Shown here: piece by piece, positions 7,253 to 16,590 of the stretch
Layout: each line of letters begins with the position of its first letter
Position numbering within the stretch: the first letter of the stretch is position 1
Assembly (NCBI RefSeq): GCF_900101875.1
Contig: NZ_FNAI01000009.1
Span: 62,001 to 126,000, forward strand
DNA length: 64,000 nucleotides
Source of the DNA: Mucilaginibacter pineti
GTDB lineage: Bacteria > Bacteroidota > Bacteroidia > Sphingobacteriales > Sphingobacteriaceae
Direction: 5' to 3'
Position numbers and translations under genes: made by a program
The notes under the pieces: generated by a model
The model's database searches: none
What the model was told of the DNA's origin: nothing
The model's input: only the letters and a program-made list of their open reading frames with translations

Positions 7253-8119
7253 CTATTTCTCGTTAGCCATCTCATTGCGCTTAAGCACAAAAGTGAGCAG
7301 GTCATTAATGGGTTGCCTGATGATCTTGCCCGTTTTTACGCCATTTAGCTTGCATAGGGATGTTAATTCATCGGCAAAAACGTAGGCTATGGAACCTACA
7401 AAATGGCATTTGTATTTATGATATTCGGCGTACGACTTAATATTGGTATCTATAAACTCAATCAGTCCCTTTTTCAGCAGGGCTTGTCCGTAATCTGTTG
7501 TTTTTATTTGACTTACAAACTTTGCGAACGAGGCCAGGTAGGTGTTGCCATTGGGCTTCTGGTATACGTTTTTTATTACGATATCTTTATTAAGGTGATA
7601 TACATTATCAAATTTCTGACTGATCTCTGCGGGCATCCTGCCGTATAAAAAATCAGTAATGAGTGCCTTGCCAAACCACGTACCCGATCCTTCATCGCCC
7701 AAAACAAAACCCAGGCCGTGCTGGCCTTCATAAACTCCCTCGCCGTCAAAAAAAGCTATGTTCGAGCCGGTTCCCATAACGCAGCAAATGCCTTTCTCGT
7801 GGCCGCATGTGGCGTATGCGCAACCTAAAAGGTCGCTGTCTACACTTATATAGGCTTTGGTAAACAATTGGCTTATGGCGTTTGAAACGATCTCGTGCCT
7901 GTCTGGACTTGAGCAGCCTGCCCCAAAAAAATAGATCTCGTCAATAGTATCAGCATGGGCCAGCAGATCTGCCGCCTGGTCCTGTATTACTTTAACGATT
8001 TCTTTTTCGGTTAAAAAATATGGGTTTAATCCTGCGGTTTTAAAGGATACTGGCTCTTGCTGTGGAATATGAAGCAACCAGTCTGTTTTTGAAGATCCGC
8101 TATCGGCTACTAAGATCAT
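7253..8119 (-). CDS. BadF/BadG/BcrA-type ATPase, probable N-acetylglucosamine kinase
   Basis: 288 residues of the ASKHA sugar-kinase-like fold. The phosphate-1 loop is at the N-terminus (ILVADSGSSKTDWLL), phosphate-2 and sugar-site motifs are at CCVMGTGSNIAFFDG and GLGFVLGDEGSGTWFG, and FVGSIAYVFADELTSLC matches the adenosine motif. This subgroup in Bacteroidota is usually annotated as N-acetylglucosamine kinase (GlcNAc to GlcNAc-6-phosphate). The ATG overlaps the stop of the upstream response regulator by 4 bp, so the two are translationally coupled. No other amino-sugar gene is nearby. Confidence 0.85.
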   Translation of the reverse strand: MILVADSGSSKTDWLLHIPQQEPVSFKTAGLNPYFLTEKEIVKVIQDQAADLLAHADTIDEIYFFGAGCSSPDRHEIVSNAISQLFTKAYISVDSDLLGCAYATCGHEKGICCVMGTGSNIAFFDGEGVYEGQHGLGFVLGDEGSGTWFGKALITDFLYGRMPAEISQKFDNVYHLNKDIVIKNVYQKPNGNTYLASFAKFVSQIKTTDYGQALLKKGLIEFIDTNIKSYAEYHKYKCHFVGSIAYVFADELTSLCKLNGVKTGKIIRQPINDLLTFVLKRNEMANEK

Positions 8120-8496
8120 GCACTAAGTTCTTCGAGGGCTTTGATGGTAAGGGGTTTATGGATAAACTGGGTTATATATTTATTGCTCTCGGATTGCCTC
8201 ATATCTACCGGATCAAGAGATGATGACAGCATAAATATTTTTATGTCGCTTTTACTGATACCAAGCTGATCATATTCCTGCAAAAACTCAAACCCACTCA
8301 TCATTGGCATCCTGATATCTAAAAAAATAACATCCGGCTTAATAACGCCATCCCTTAATGAATTAATGGCTTCGGCCGGCGATTGGCGAACAATAATTTG
8401 CTCGGCAAAGTGACTGGCTTCCAAAATCCTGCGCGTCACAAAGTTATCGATGTAGTTATCATCGATGAGTAAGCAGGTTTTGTAAGGGACGGTCAT
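8116..8496 (-). CDS. Single-domain response regulator (CheY-like)
   Basis: 126 residues consisting of one receiver domain. The acidic pair is in CLLIDDNYIDN, the phosphoacceptor Asp in VIFLDIRMPMMSGFEF, the switch Ser in FMLSSSLDP and the conserved Lys in FIHKPLTIKAL. There is no output domain, so it should act by protein-protein contact or as a phosphorelay intermediate. It starts 36 bp after the tolC-like gene and overlaps the kinase gene downstream by 4 bp. No cognate histidine kinase is adjacent. Confidence 0.93.
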   Translation of the reverse strand: MTVPYKTCLLIDDNYIDNFVTRRILEASHFAEQIIVRQSPAEAINSLRDGVIKPDVIFLDIRMPMMSGFEFLQEYDQLGISKSDIKIFMLSSSLDPVDMRQSESNKYITQFIHKPLTIKALEELSA

Positions 8497-8532
8497 AAAT
8501 CAAAAATAGCGTTTAAAAGCAATTTAAAAAAT

Positions 8533-9855
8533 TTATTTATCTATGCTTATACTGTTAGTGATCTGTTTTATAGTGATCTCCGCCTGTTTAGATTGGTATT
8601 GAGCCGCAAAAAACTTTGATTGGGCATCCAGGTAATTACGTTGGGCCTCCCTTATCTCTAATGGGGTTATGTTGCCAAGCTTATATTTTTCCAGGGAGAT
8701 ATCAAGGTTTTTCTTGGCGATAACAACATTGGCCTGCCCCAGTTTAATTAAATCAAGGCCCGATGCGTAGCTTACATACAAGTTATTCACCTGTGTTTCT
8801 ACATTTAGCTTTACTTGTTTGACATCGATGTTTGCATTGTCTATCTGAATTTTAGCATTCTTTTCGCGGCGGTTTTGGTTAAACCCATCAAAAATATTGA
8901 TGGTAGCCGTTAACCCGTAGTTTATCCCGTGGGCGTTTTGCGCCAGCGTAAAACCTGCCGGCGTTTTGTTATTACTGAAAGTATAGCCGGATGTTACAGC
9001 CACCTGTGGATATCGGGTTGAGCGTACTTGTTTTAAGTTGATATCGGCCAGTCGTTTATTTATTTGCGAGGATAAAATGGCCGGGTTTTGCAATTGCGCG
9101 TTACTGATAACATCAGCCAGCACCAGTTTATCATCAACCACTATGGTATCGGCTACCGAAAAATCAGTCTGCAGATCGCGGACTAATATCTGGTTCAATT
9201 GAATTTTGGTTGATTTAAATTGCTGGTATTGCGTTACCAGGTTTGCGGTATCGGTATTTAAATTCACCTGCGCGTTTAGTACATCAAGCTTTGATGCCCG
9301 GCCAACAAGAAACTTATCGTTGGCATAACGCAGCTGCGTACGCGAAATATCAATGGCGCCCTTCAATGCCTTGATCTGCTCGTTTTGGCTGATGAGGTCA
9401 TAATAAGTAGAGATAACCCCCGCAACGGTTGTTTGAACAGTATCCTGCAATCGCAAACCGCCAAGCTTGTCCAACTCTTTCAACTGATCGTAAGTGGCAA
9501 ACATGTTAAATCCGTCAAAGATGGTCCAGTTGAGGTTTACACCGTAATTTATACCGGTATTGGGGGCGTTATGGATGTTATTTACAGAACCATCGCTTCG
9601 GGTTTGTTTGGTGGTAAGGCGACTGTTGGTTGATGTAAAATCGCCGGTTACCACGGGTAATGCGCCTGCGTTACCCAGCGTAACGTTATTGGCCGCAACC
9701 GTTTTGTTATTTTGCGACAGTTGGATATTATAATTGTTTTTAAGGGCTATTTCAACCGCATCCTTCAGCGTAAGCATTGGCGCATCCTGCGCCCATAGCC
9801 TGGTGCCGAAAGCGATACCGCAAAAAACAAGAAATGCTATTTTTTTAATGATCAT
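8533..9855 (-). CDS. TolC-family outer membrane efflux protein
   Basis: 440 residues with an N-terminal signal peptide ending at LWAQ-DAP. The two homologous halves of long periplasmic helices are recognisable, the first starting LTLKDAVEIALKNNYNIQLS and the second containing NIFDGFNQNRREKNAKIQID; the Q/N-rich coiled-coil stretches fit the alpha-barrel tunnel. It is the outer membrane channel of the tripartite pump encoded just upstream (gap 5 bp from the RND gene). Confidence 0.93.
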   Translation of the reverse strand: MIIKKIAFLVFCGIAFGTRLWAQDAPMLTLKDAVEIALKNNYNIQLSQNNKTVAANNVTLGNAGALPVVTGDFTSTNSRLTTKQTRSDGSVNNIHNAPNTGINYGVNLNWTIFDGFNMFATYDQLKELDKLGGLRLQDTVQTTVAGVISTYYDLISQNEQIKALKGAIDISRTQLRYANDKFLVGRASKLDVLNAQVNLNTDTANLVTQYQQFKSTKIQLNQILVRDLQTDFSVADTIVVDDKLVLADVISNAQLQNPAILSSQINKRLADINLKQVRSTRYPQVAVTSGYTFSNNKTPAGFTLAQNAHGINYGLTATINIFDGFNQNRREKNAKIQIDNANIDVKQVKLNVETQVNNLYVSYASGLDLIKLGQANVVIAKKNLDISLEKYKLGNITPLEIREAQRNYLDAQSKFFAAQYQSKQAEITIKQITNSISIDK

Positions 9856-9860
9856 ATCGC

Positions 9861-12800
9861 TTAAAGGTTTTCAATCAATTTTTGTGGTTTATTCTCCGTT
9901 GTTTCCTCGTCTTCTGGCTCATGGTCCGGATCGCGGCGGGTTTTGGAGGCCATTAGCTGGTACATAGCCGGGATAACATAAAGCGTTAAGCCTAATGAGA
10001 ACAGCATCCCGCCCATAATTACTATACCCAATGATACACGGCTTTTTGCACCAGCCCCCAAAGCAAACGCAATAGGGACAGAGCCCAGCACTACAGCTAA
10101 ACTCGTCATCAAGATTGGGCGCAAGCGCGATGTGGCAGCTTCAACAACGGCTTCATATTTATTAATGCCATGCTCCATGCGCTGGTTGGCAAACTCCACT
10201 ATCAGAATTCCATTTTTGGTTACCAAGCCAACAAGTGTGATGATACCTATCTGGCTAAAAATATTAAAGGTTTGGTTAAACAGCCACAAGCAAAGCATCG
10301 CACCGGCTATAGCCAACGGTATAGTAAGCATCACAATAATAGGATCTACCATGCTTTCAAATTGGGCGGCAAGCACCAGGTATATGAGTAGTAATGCGAA
10401 ACCAAACGCGAAGAAAATGTTTGACGAACCTTCGGCAAAATCCCGGGATGGACCGGTAAGTGCGGTACTGAAGGTATCATCAAGAATACTTTTAGAAATA
10501 CGGTCCATTTCAGCAATGCCCTCGCCAACGGTGCGGCCGGGGGCTAAACCCGCCTGTATAGTTGCCGATTTATACCTGTTAAAATGATAAATAGCCGGAG
10601 GTGTTGCGCTCTCCTGTGTTTTTACCACGTTATCCAGCTGTACCAATCCGCCCTTTGTACTGCGCACATAAACGGACCGGAGGTCGAGCGGCTGATCCCG
10701 GTTCGCCCTGTCAACCTGGGCAATTACCTGGTATTGTTTGCCATTTATCAGGAAATAGTCAAGGCGGCCTGCGCTGTAATAAAGCTGTAGCGTTTGGGCA
10801 ATGTCATCAACAGAAACACCAAGATCGCGTGCACGGTCACGGTCGGTAGTTACCTGCAGCTCTGGTTTGGTGAATTTAAGGTTCACGTCTGTTCCCTGGA
10901 AAACGGGGCTGCGCGATACCTCGGCAAAAAACTTAGGAAGCACCGCCCTTATCTTTTCAAAATCCTGGTTTTGGATTACGTATTGTACAGGCAACGATGT
11001 TTTTGAACCGCTACCGCCCCCGCTTATGGTTTGTTCCTGCACCACAATGGCGCGGGCATCGGGCATTTTACGAAGCTTGGCATTCAGCCAATCGGCCAGT
11101 TGTTGTTGCGTACGGCCACGCTGATCTGGTGCTACCAAACCCACACGGCCAAAGCCCGAGTTGGCAGAACCGCCGCCACCGCCACCCGGCGAAACAATCT
11201 CGAGGTTTACGTTTGCCTCGGGGATAGAATCGTTAACCAGGTCAGATACCTTGTCCATATACTTGGTCATGTACTCGTACGTAGCACCTTCAGATCCGGT
11301 TACGCTGTAACGCAGCAAGCTGCGGTCATCAAGCGGTGCTAATTCCTGCGGCACTACTTTAAACATAATGACAATTATAATTACAGAAACCACCAGGATA
11401 ATAAACGATACCCATTTCACTTTCATGAACTTGGTAAGTGTTTCGGTATAAGAGTTGGTCATGTTAACAAAAAACGGTTCCGTTCTTTCGTAGAACTTTG
11501 ACTTTTTGTTGTTCTTGCGAATCAGCTTAACATTCAGCATTGGTGTTAATGAAAGCGACACGAAAGCCGAGATCAAAACCGCCCCGGCGACGACGACCGC
11601 AAACTCACGAAACAAGCGGCCTGTAAAGCCCTGTAAAAAAACGATTGGTAAAAACACCGCCGCCAATGTTACCGAGGTAGATACAACGGCAAAAAATATT
11701 TCGGCAGAACCTTCAAAAGCCGCCTTACGTATGGCCATGCCCGCCTCTACTTTTTTGTAAATATTCTCCGTTACCACAATACCATCATCAACCACCAGCC
11801 CCGTTGCCAGCACAATACCCAGCAGGGTTAATATGTTAATGGAGAAACCAAAGATGTACATGATAAAGAATGCACCGATCAACGACACCGGGATATCTAT
11901 CAGCGGACGGAAGGCGATAAGCCAATCGCGGAAGAAAAGGTAGATGATGATAACCACCAATACAAACGAAATAATAAGCGTTTCCTCAACCTCTGTTATA
12001 GATTGGTTGATGAAGCGGGTATTATCCAAAGCAACCTTTACAGAAATATCCGGCGGAAGGTCCTTCTTGATCTGAGCTAAACGGGTATAAAAATCCTTTG
12101 CAATTTGCACATAGTTGGCGCCCGGCTGCGGCACAAGTGCCAGGGCTACCATCGGTACGCCCGATTCTTTAAATATAGTTTCCTCATTTGCCGAACCTAA
12201 TACGGCGTAGCCAATATCGCTCAGGTGAACAACCCGGTTGCTATCGGCACGGATTATGAGGTTATTAAAATCTTTTTCGGTAGTTAATTTCCCCAGGGCG
12301 CGGATGGTAACTTCGGTATTGTTACCTTCAATTTTACCGGCGGGCAGTTCCACATTTTCTTTTGTTAAAGCGGCGCCTATATCGGTAGCGGTAAGGCCAA
12401 GGGCCGATAGTTTATTAGGATCAATCCACAAACGCATGGCATACTGGCGCTGTCCCTGTATATTAATGGTACTTACACCCGGAATGGTTTGCAGACCTTC
12501 CTGTAAAACATTCTCGGCGTAATCATCAAGCTGGGTTATGTTACGGGTATCGCTGCTAACGGTAAGGGTGATGATATTATCGGCACTGGCATCGGCCTTG
12601 GTTACTACCGGCGGCGCGTTGATATCCTGCGGCAGCTGGCGCTGGGCCTGTGATACTTTATCGCGCACGTCGTTGGCGGCCGTTTCCAGATCAGCATCCA
12701 GGTCAAACTCTACCGTGATGTTACTTGAACCAACCGAGCTGGTTGATGATATATTACGGATGCCGGGAACGCCGTTGATGGCTTTTTCCAGCGGCTCGGT

Positions 12801-12989
12801 TATCTGCGATTCAATTACATCGGCATTGGCACCAGAGTAACTGGTTGATACCGATATAATAGGCGGGTCAACCGATGGGAAATCCCTGATCCCTAAAAAT
12901 TTGTAGCCAATGATACCAAACACAACAATAACTACAGACATTACTGTTGCCAATACCGGCCTTTTTATACTTACTGAGGATAAACTCAT
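9861..12989 (-). CDS. RND multidrug efflux transporter, HAE1/AcrB type
   Basis: Proton-driven inner membrane pump of 1042 residues with twelve membrane helices in the usual 1+5+1+5 plan and two large periplasmic loops. Signatures seen: SIKRPVLATVMSVVIVVFG at the N-terminus, SYSGANADVIESQITEPLE, the paired Asp of helix 4 in GLVVDDGIVVTENIY, the SLSLTPML motif, and the second-half repeats AAQFESMVDPIIVMLTIPLA and GLVTKNGILIVEFANQ. A Gly-rich loop GGGGGG near residue 590 is unusual but within a periplasmic loop. It sits 6 bp after the adaptor gene. Substrate not predictable. Confidence 0.97.
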   Translation of the reverse strand: MSLSSVSIKRPVLATVMSVVIVVFGIIGYKFLGIRDFPSVDPPIISVSTSYSGANADVIESQITEPLEKAINGVPGIRNISSTSSVGSSNITVEFDLDADLETAANDVRDKVSQAQRQLPQDINAPPVVTKADASADNIITLTVSSDTRNITQLDDYAENVLQEGLQTIPGVSTINIQGQRQYAMRLWIDPNKLSALGLTATDIGAALTKENVELPAGKIEGNNTEVTIRALGKLTTEKDFNNLIIRADSNRVVHLSDIGYAVLGSANEETIFKESGVPMVALALVPQPGANYVQIAKDFYTRLAQIKKDLPPDISVKVALDNTRFINQSITEVEETLIISFVLVVIIIYLFFRDWLIAFRPLIDIPVSLIGAFFIMYIFGFSINILTLLGIVLATGLVVDDGIVVTENIYKKVEAGMAIRKAAFEGSAEIFFAVVSTSVTLAAVFLPIVFLQGFTGRLFREFAVVVAGAVLISAFVSLSLTPMLNVKLIRKNNKKSKFYERTEPFFVNMTNSYTETLTKFMKVKWVSFIILVVSVIIIVIMFKVVPQELAPLDDRSLLRYSVTGSEGATYEYMTKYMDKVSDLVNDSIPEANVNLEIVSPGGGGGGSANSGFGRVGLVAPDQRGRTQQQLADWLNAKLRKMPDARAIVVQEQTISGGGSGSKTSLPVQYVIQNQDFEKIRAVLPKFFAEVSRSPVFQGTDVNLKFTKPELQVTTDRDRARDLGVSVDDIAQTLQLYYSAGRLDYFLINGKQYQVIAQVDRANRDQPLDLRSVYVRSTKGGLVQLDNVVKTQESATPPAIYHFNRYKSATIQAGLAPGRTVGEGIAEMDRISKSILDDTFSTALTGPSRDFAEGSSNIFFAFGFALLLIYLVLAAQFESMVDPIIVMLTIPLAIAGAMLCLWLFNQTFNIFSQIGIITLVGLVTKNGILIVEFANQRMEHGINKYEAVVEAATSRLRPILMTSLAVVLGSVPIAFALGAGAKSRVSLGIVIMGGMLFSLGLTLYVIPAMYQLMASKTRRDPDHEPEDEETTENKPQKLIENL

Positions 12990-12995
12990 GGTTGA

Positions 12996-14078
12996 TTACT
13001 TAATTACTTTAACAACTTTTAAAGGAACTTTTGCGCGCATTTGAATCAGGCCGGTTACCACAACACTGTCGCCAGGCTTTAAGCCATCTATGATCTGTAT
13101 TTTGGTGTCGGTACGCATGTCGGTTTTCACGGCTCTGGTTATAGCTGTGCCGTTATGATAAATATAAACGATGCTGCTTTTTAAATCAGGAATAACCGCT
13201 TGAGTTGGTAAAAGGATGGTTTTAGGAATCTGATCGAGCGTTAGGTTGATTTTGGCAAAGCTACCCGCCGTAAGCAGGCCTTTAGGGTTGGGGGCCTGGG
13301 CGCGGATGGTTGCCGTACGGGAACTCACATCAATGGCGGGTTCAATTGCATAAACCGTACCGCTGAAGTTTTCCCTTGAAGTTTCGGTATTGAACCTGAT
13401 CTTGCTGCCCTTGCCTATGATAGACAGGTACCTTTCAGGAACAGAAAAAGTGATCTTAGCCGGATCGATATTTACCAACTGCGCGATAGGCGACTGCGGC
13501 GAAAGATAACCACCGGGGCTTACATTGCGCAAGCCAATAGTTCCTGAAAACGGCGCACGGATCTCGGTACGGGACATCTGCGCTTTAATAACATCTGCTG
13601 CAGCCTTTAACGAGTTTAAAGAGGTTAGCGAGGTATCGTACTCTTCCTGGCTTATGGCCTCTTTTTGCAGTAATATCTTGTTACGGTATTCCATTTGCTT
13701 AGCCAGGGTTACCTGGTATTGGTTTTGTTGTAAAGAAGCTTCCAGGTCCTGGTTGTATACCTTAACCAACAGTTGTCCTTTCTGCACCCTGCTGCCTTCG
13801 GTGAAATAAATACCGGTAATATTGCCGGCGGTTTGGCTTACCAGGCTAACCTTTTCGTTGGCATCAATGCTGCCGGTTACATCTATAATGTTACTAACAG
13901 CGGTATCTTTCACTATCATGATGTTAACAGCAACAGCCCCACCCTTTTTCTTGTCGCCCTTTCCACCGCCTGCGTTGAGGGCTGCTGTTTCCTTAGCTTT
14001 TTGGCTAAAGAATTTGTTGTAGACTAAGAAAGCCACCAGCAAGGCCAGCGCTATGTAAATGATATACCTTGTTCTCAT
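12996..14078 (-). CDS. RND efflux periplasmic adaptor (membrane fusion protein)
   Basis: 360 residues: one N-terminal membrane anchor (IIYIALALLVAFLVYNKFF), a basic Gly/Lys-rich linker, the lipoyl half-motifs around VSLVSQTAGNITGIYFTEG and TEIRAPFSGTIGLRNVSPGG flanking an alpha-hairpin, then the beta-barrel (KITFSVPERYLSIIGKG) and membrane-proximal domains. It bridges the RND pump and the TolC channel. It starts 36 bp after the MarR gene stop, so the regulator and pump genes form one unit. Confidence 0.95.
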   Translation of the reverse strand: MRTRYIIYIALALLVAFLVYNKFFSQKAKETAALNAGGGKGDKKKGGAVAVNIMIVKDTAVSNIIDVTGSIDANEKVSLVSQTAGNITGIYFTEGSRVQKGQLLVKVYNQDLEASLQQNQYQVTLAKQMEYRNKILLQKEAISQEEYDTSLTSLNSLKAAADVIKAQMSRTEIRAPFSGTIGLRNVSPGGYLSPQSPIAQLVNIDPAKITFSVPERYLSIIGKGSKIRFNTETSRENFSGTVYAIEPAIDVSSRTATIRAQAPNPKGLLTAGSFAKINLTLDQIPKTILLPTQAVIPDLKSSIVYIYHNGTAITRAVKTDMRTDTKIQIIDGLKPGDSVVVTGLIQMRAKVPLKVVKVIK

Positions 14079-14114
14079 ATTGAATGAATCATTTTTGTGA
14101 TTTAGTTTAAATTT

Positions 14115-14549
14115 TTAGGCTGCGGTTAGGGGGGTTATGTTGTTGCGCATCCGTTGCAGTACACTTTCAAATACTTGCATATCTTCTTCAGAAATACCTT
14201 TGGTCATGTCGGTATTAAGGCTTTCAAAGGTTTCCAATAAATGGGGTACAGCCTGTTTGGCCTTTTCGGTAACCCGAAGGAGGTGCTGGCGCCGGTCGTT
14301 AGGATTGTTTTCACGATAAACAAAACCCTTTGCCGAAAGCAGGTTGATGATGCTCACGATAGCCGATTTGTCTTTCCCCAGCAATTGGGCCAGTGCATTT
14401 TGTGTAAGCTGCCCATCATGAAAGCATATTAGTGATAATATGTAATGGTACCGGGTCACATCAAGGTGAGCGGTTTGTTTTGTGAGTACGCTTAAATATA
14501 ATTTACCCAGGCGTATGAGTTTCCGGGAAATGGGTTCTATTAGTTGCAT
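14115..14549 (-). CDS. MarR family regulator of the efflux operon
   Basis: 144 residues, winged helix-turn-helix. The DNA-binding segment is LTQNALAQLLGKDKSAIVSI followed by the wing VYRENNPNDRRQHLLRVTEK with the conserved D-x-R. The start at 14549 (MQLIEPISRKLIRLGK) is chosen over a longer in-frame version because that extension runs through the promoter and carries no domain. As first gene of the pump unit with a palindrome over its own promoter, it is likely an autorepressor that also controls the pump (inference). Confidence 0.93.
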   Translation of the reverse strand: MQLIEPISRKLIRLGKLYLSVLTKQTAHLDVTRYHYILSLICFHDGQLTQNALAQLLGKDKSAIVSIINLLSAKGFVYRENNPNDRRQHLLRVTEKAKQAVPHLLETFESLNTDMTKGISEEDMQVFESVLQRMRNNITPLTAA

Positions 14550-14564
14550 TGTAATTGTTGACTG

Positions 14565-14607
14565 CAAACTTAACGAGCGGGTTATCATAATAGTTGCATG
14601 TATCAAC
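14565..14607 (-). promoter_or_regulatory. marR-efflux operon promoter with candidate operator
   Basis: Minus strand: -7 box TAAGTTTG at 14565-14572. About 20-35 bp upstream lies GTTGATACATGCAAC (14593-14607), an interrupted palindrome with GTTG/CAAC ends, where the -33 element would be. The word TAGTTGCAT also recurs at 14541-14549 across the start codon. MarR proteins commonly bind such sites; the assignment is inference. Confidence 0.5.
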
Positions 14608-14670
14608 CATTTTACAAGTGGCCAAAATTGCTTCAAAATTTAAAAGGTTAAATTTTTTTAAATTGCGCCC

Positions 14671-16473
14671 ATGAAACCAATTAAAATAACCACAATTGTT
14701 TTTTTAACGATTTTACTTATGAATTCAACCGTTGGTAAGGCGCAAACTACAGCTAATATATCCTATACGGTATCGTTCCCGGATGCGCAGGCGCACTATG
14801 CCGATATCGAAATGCATATATCGGGCCTGAAACAAAACAACCTCGATCTGAAAATGCCGGTATGGACACCCGGCTCCTACCTGGTAAGGGAATTTGCAAA
14901 AAACATAGAGGGCTTTAGCGCCAATATTAATGGCAAAACGGTAGCATCGCCCAAGATCAATAAAAATACCTGGCGCATCAGTTCAAAGGGAGTATCGTCA
15001 GTTACTATCAAATACCGCGTTTACGCTTTTGAAATATCGGTGCGTACCAGTTTTGTTGATGCATCGCATGGGTTCCTTTCTACCTCAGGGATCTTTATTT
15101 ACCCGGCCAACATGCTGCATTCACCGTCAACTATTACCATAAAACCATATAAAGATTGGTCAAAAGTTTCAACCAGTTTAGAAATGGTTAACAATGATCC
15201 GTTCGTGAGGCATTCGCCAAACTATGATATTCTGTTCGATTCACCAATTGAAGTAGGCAACCAGGATGTTTTTGGTTTCGATGCCTCCGGTGTAAAATAT
15301 GAGATCTGTATGTATGGCGGCGGCAATTACGATAAAGAACGCCTTATAAAAGATGTTCATAAAATTGTTGACCAGGAGGCCGCCGTTTATGGCGAAAATC
15401 CAAACAGGCACTATGTATTTATAGTGCACAATCATTTAAGAGGCGGCGGCGGTCTTGAGCATTTAAGCTCGACGGTGTTAGGCGCTTCGCGCGATGCCTT
15501 TGGTACCGAGAAAGGTTACCAAAGCTTCCTGGGCCTGGTTGCCCATGAGCATTTTCACTTGTGGAATGTAAAGCGCTTACGCCCTATTGTTTTGGGTCCG
15601 TTTGATTATGATAACGAGAACTATACCACAAACCTTTGGATAGCCGAAGGCTTTACAGAGTATTACCAGGAGATCATCGTACGCCGTACCAACCTGTACA
15701 CGCCGGAAAACTATCTCGACCAGATAGCTGTTGAATTTAATACGCTGGAAAACCTGCCGGGAAAAGATGTGCAAACAGTAGCCGAATCAAGCTTTGATGC
15801 CTGGATAAAGGCTTATCGCCCTAACGAAAACTCTAATAATACCACCATATCTTATTACAACAAAGGTGCTATCATAGGTATGATGCTGGATCTGGAGATC
15901 ATTAACGATAGCAAAGGCAAATACTCGCTTGATAATGTAATGCGGTACATGTATACCGAATATTATAAAAACAAAAAACGCGGCTATACCGATGCTGAGT
16001 TTAAAAAAGGATTTGAAATGTTTGCCGGTAAAAAGCTGGATGATTTTTATAAAAACTACGTAAACGGCTTAACGCCTATCGATTATAATAAATACCTGGG
16101 CTATGCGGGTTATAAAATAACAGATGAACTGGCAAACAGTAATGACGCTACACTTGGCATTGCCACTGCAACAACTGCCGCAAAAAAGGTAATTGTTACT
16201 GCCGTAACCCGTGGTACAGCTGGTTATATTGATGGCATAAATATTAATGATGAACTAACCGCTATTGATGGTAACCCCATTACAGATGCCAGCACTATGC
16301 TTAACGATAAAAAGCCGGGAGATAAATTGGCAATAAGCTTAATCCGCGATGGCCTGCCGGTAAACTTAACCGTTACGCTACTCAGAAATACCCGGGTAAA
16401 ATATAAAATTGTACCTGTTGACAATGCCACACCAGCGCAGTTGGCTGTACGTAAAAAGTGGTTGAGCTTATAA
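14671..16473 (+). CDS. Exported M61-family (glycyl aminopeptidase-type) metallopeptidase
   Basis: 600 residues with a signal peptide (FLTILLMNSTVGKAQ). The N-terminal beta domain carries WTPGSYLVREFAKNI, a family landmark. The zinc site HExxH is seen in LVAHEHFHLWNVKRLRP, with the third ligand Glu downstream in LWIAEGFTEYYQ. The C-terminal ~100 residues form a PDZ-like domain (GTAGYIDGININDELTAIDG). The enzyme should act in the periplasm on small peptides or proteins. It is divergent from marR, separated by only 121 bp, and is followed by an intrinsic terminator. Confidence 0.93.
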   Translation: MKPIKITTIVFLTILLMNSTVGKAQTTANISYTVSFPDAQAHYADIEMHISGLKQNNLDLKMPVWTPGSYLVREFAKNIEGFSANINGKTVASPKINKNTWRISSKGVSSVTIKYRVYAFEISVRTSFVDASHGFLSTSGIFIYPANMLHSPSTITIKPYKDWSKVSTSLEMVNNDPFVRHSPNYDILFDSPIEVGNQDVFGFDASGVKYEICMYGGGNYDKERLIKDVHKIVDQEAAVYGENPNRHYVFIVHNHLRGGGGLEHLSSTVLGASRDAFGTEKGYQSFLGLVAHEHFHLWNVKRLRPIVLGPFDYDNENYTTNLWIAEGFTEYYQEIIVRRTNLYTPENYLDQIAVEFNTLENLPGKDVQTVAESSFDAWIKAYRPNENSNNTTISYYNKGAIIGMMLDLEIINDSKGKYSLDNVMRYMYTEYYKNKKRGYTDAEFKKGFEMFAGKKLDDFYKNYVNGLTPIDYNKYLGYAGYKITDELANSNDATLGIATATTAAKKVIVTAVTRGTAGYIDGININDELTAIDGNPITDASTMLNDKKPGDKLAISLIRDGLPVNLTVTLLRNTRVKYKIVPVDNATPAQLAVRKKWLSL

Positions 16474-16495
16474 GCAGATCATGAATGAATTTACG

Positions 16496-16529
16496 CGACC
16501 GGCTATTTATAGCCGGTCGTTTTGTTTTA
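16496..16529 (+). terminator. Intrinsic terminator after the M61 peptidase gene
   Basis: Perfect 10-bp stem CGACCGGCTA (16496-16505) / TAGCCGGTCG (16510-16519), 4-nt loop, then TTTTGTTTT. Confidence 0.9.
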
Positions 16530-16590
16530 TGGGCATAAATAAATGTGCGGGTATTTAATAATTAGCACTTTAATTATATTTTTATACCCT

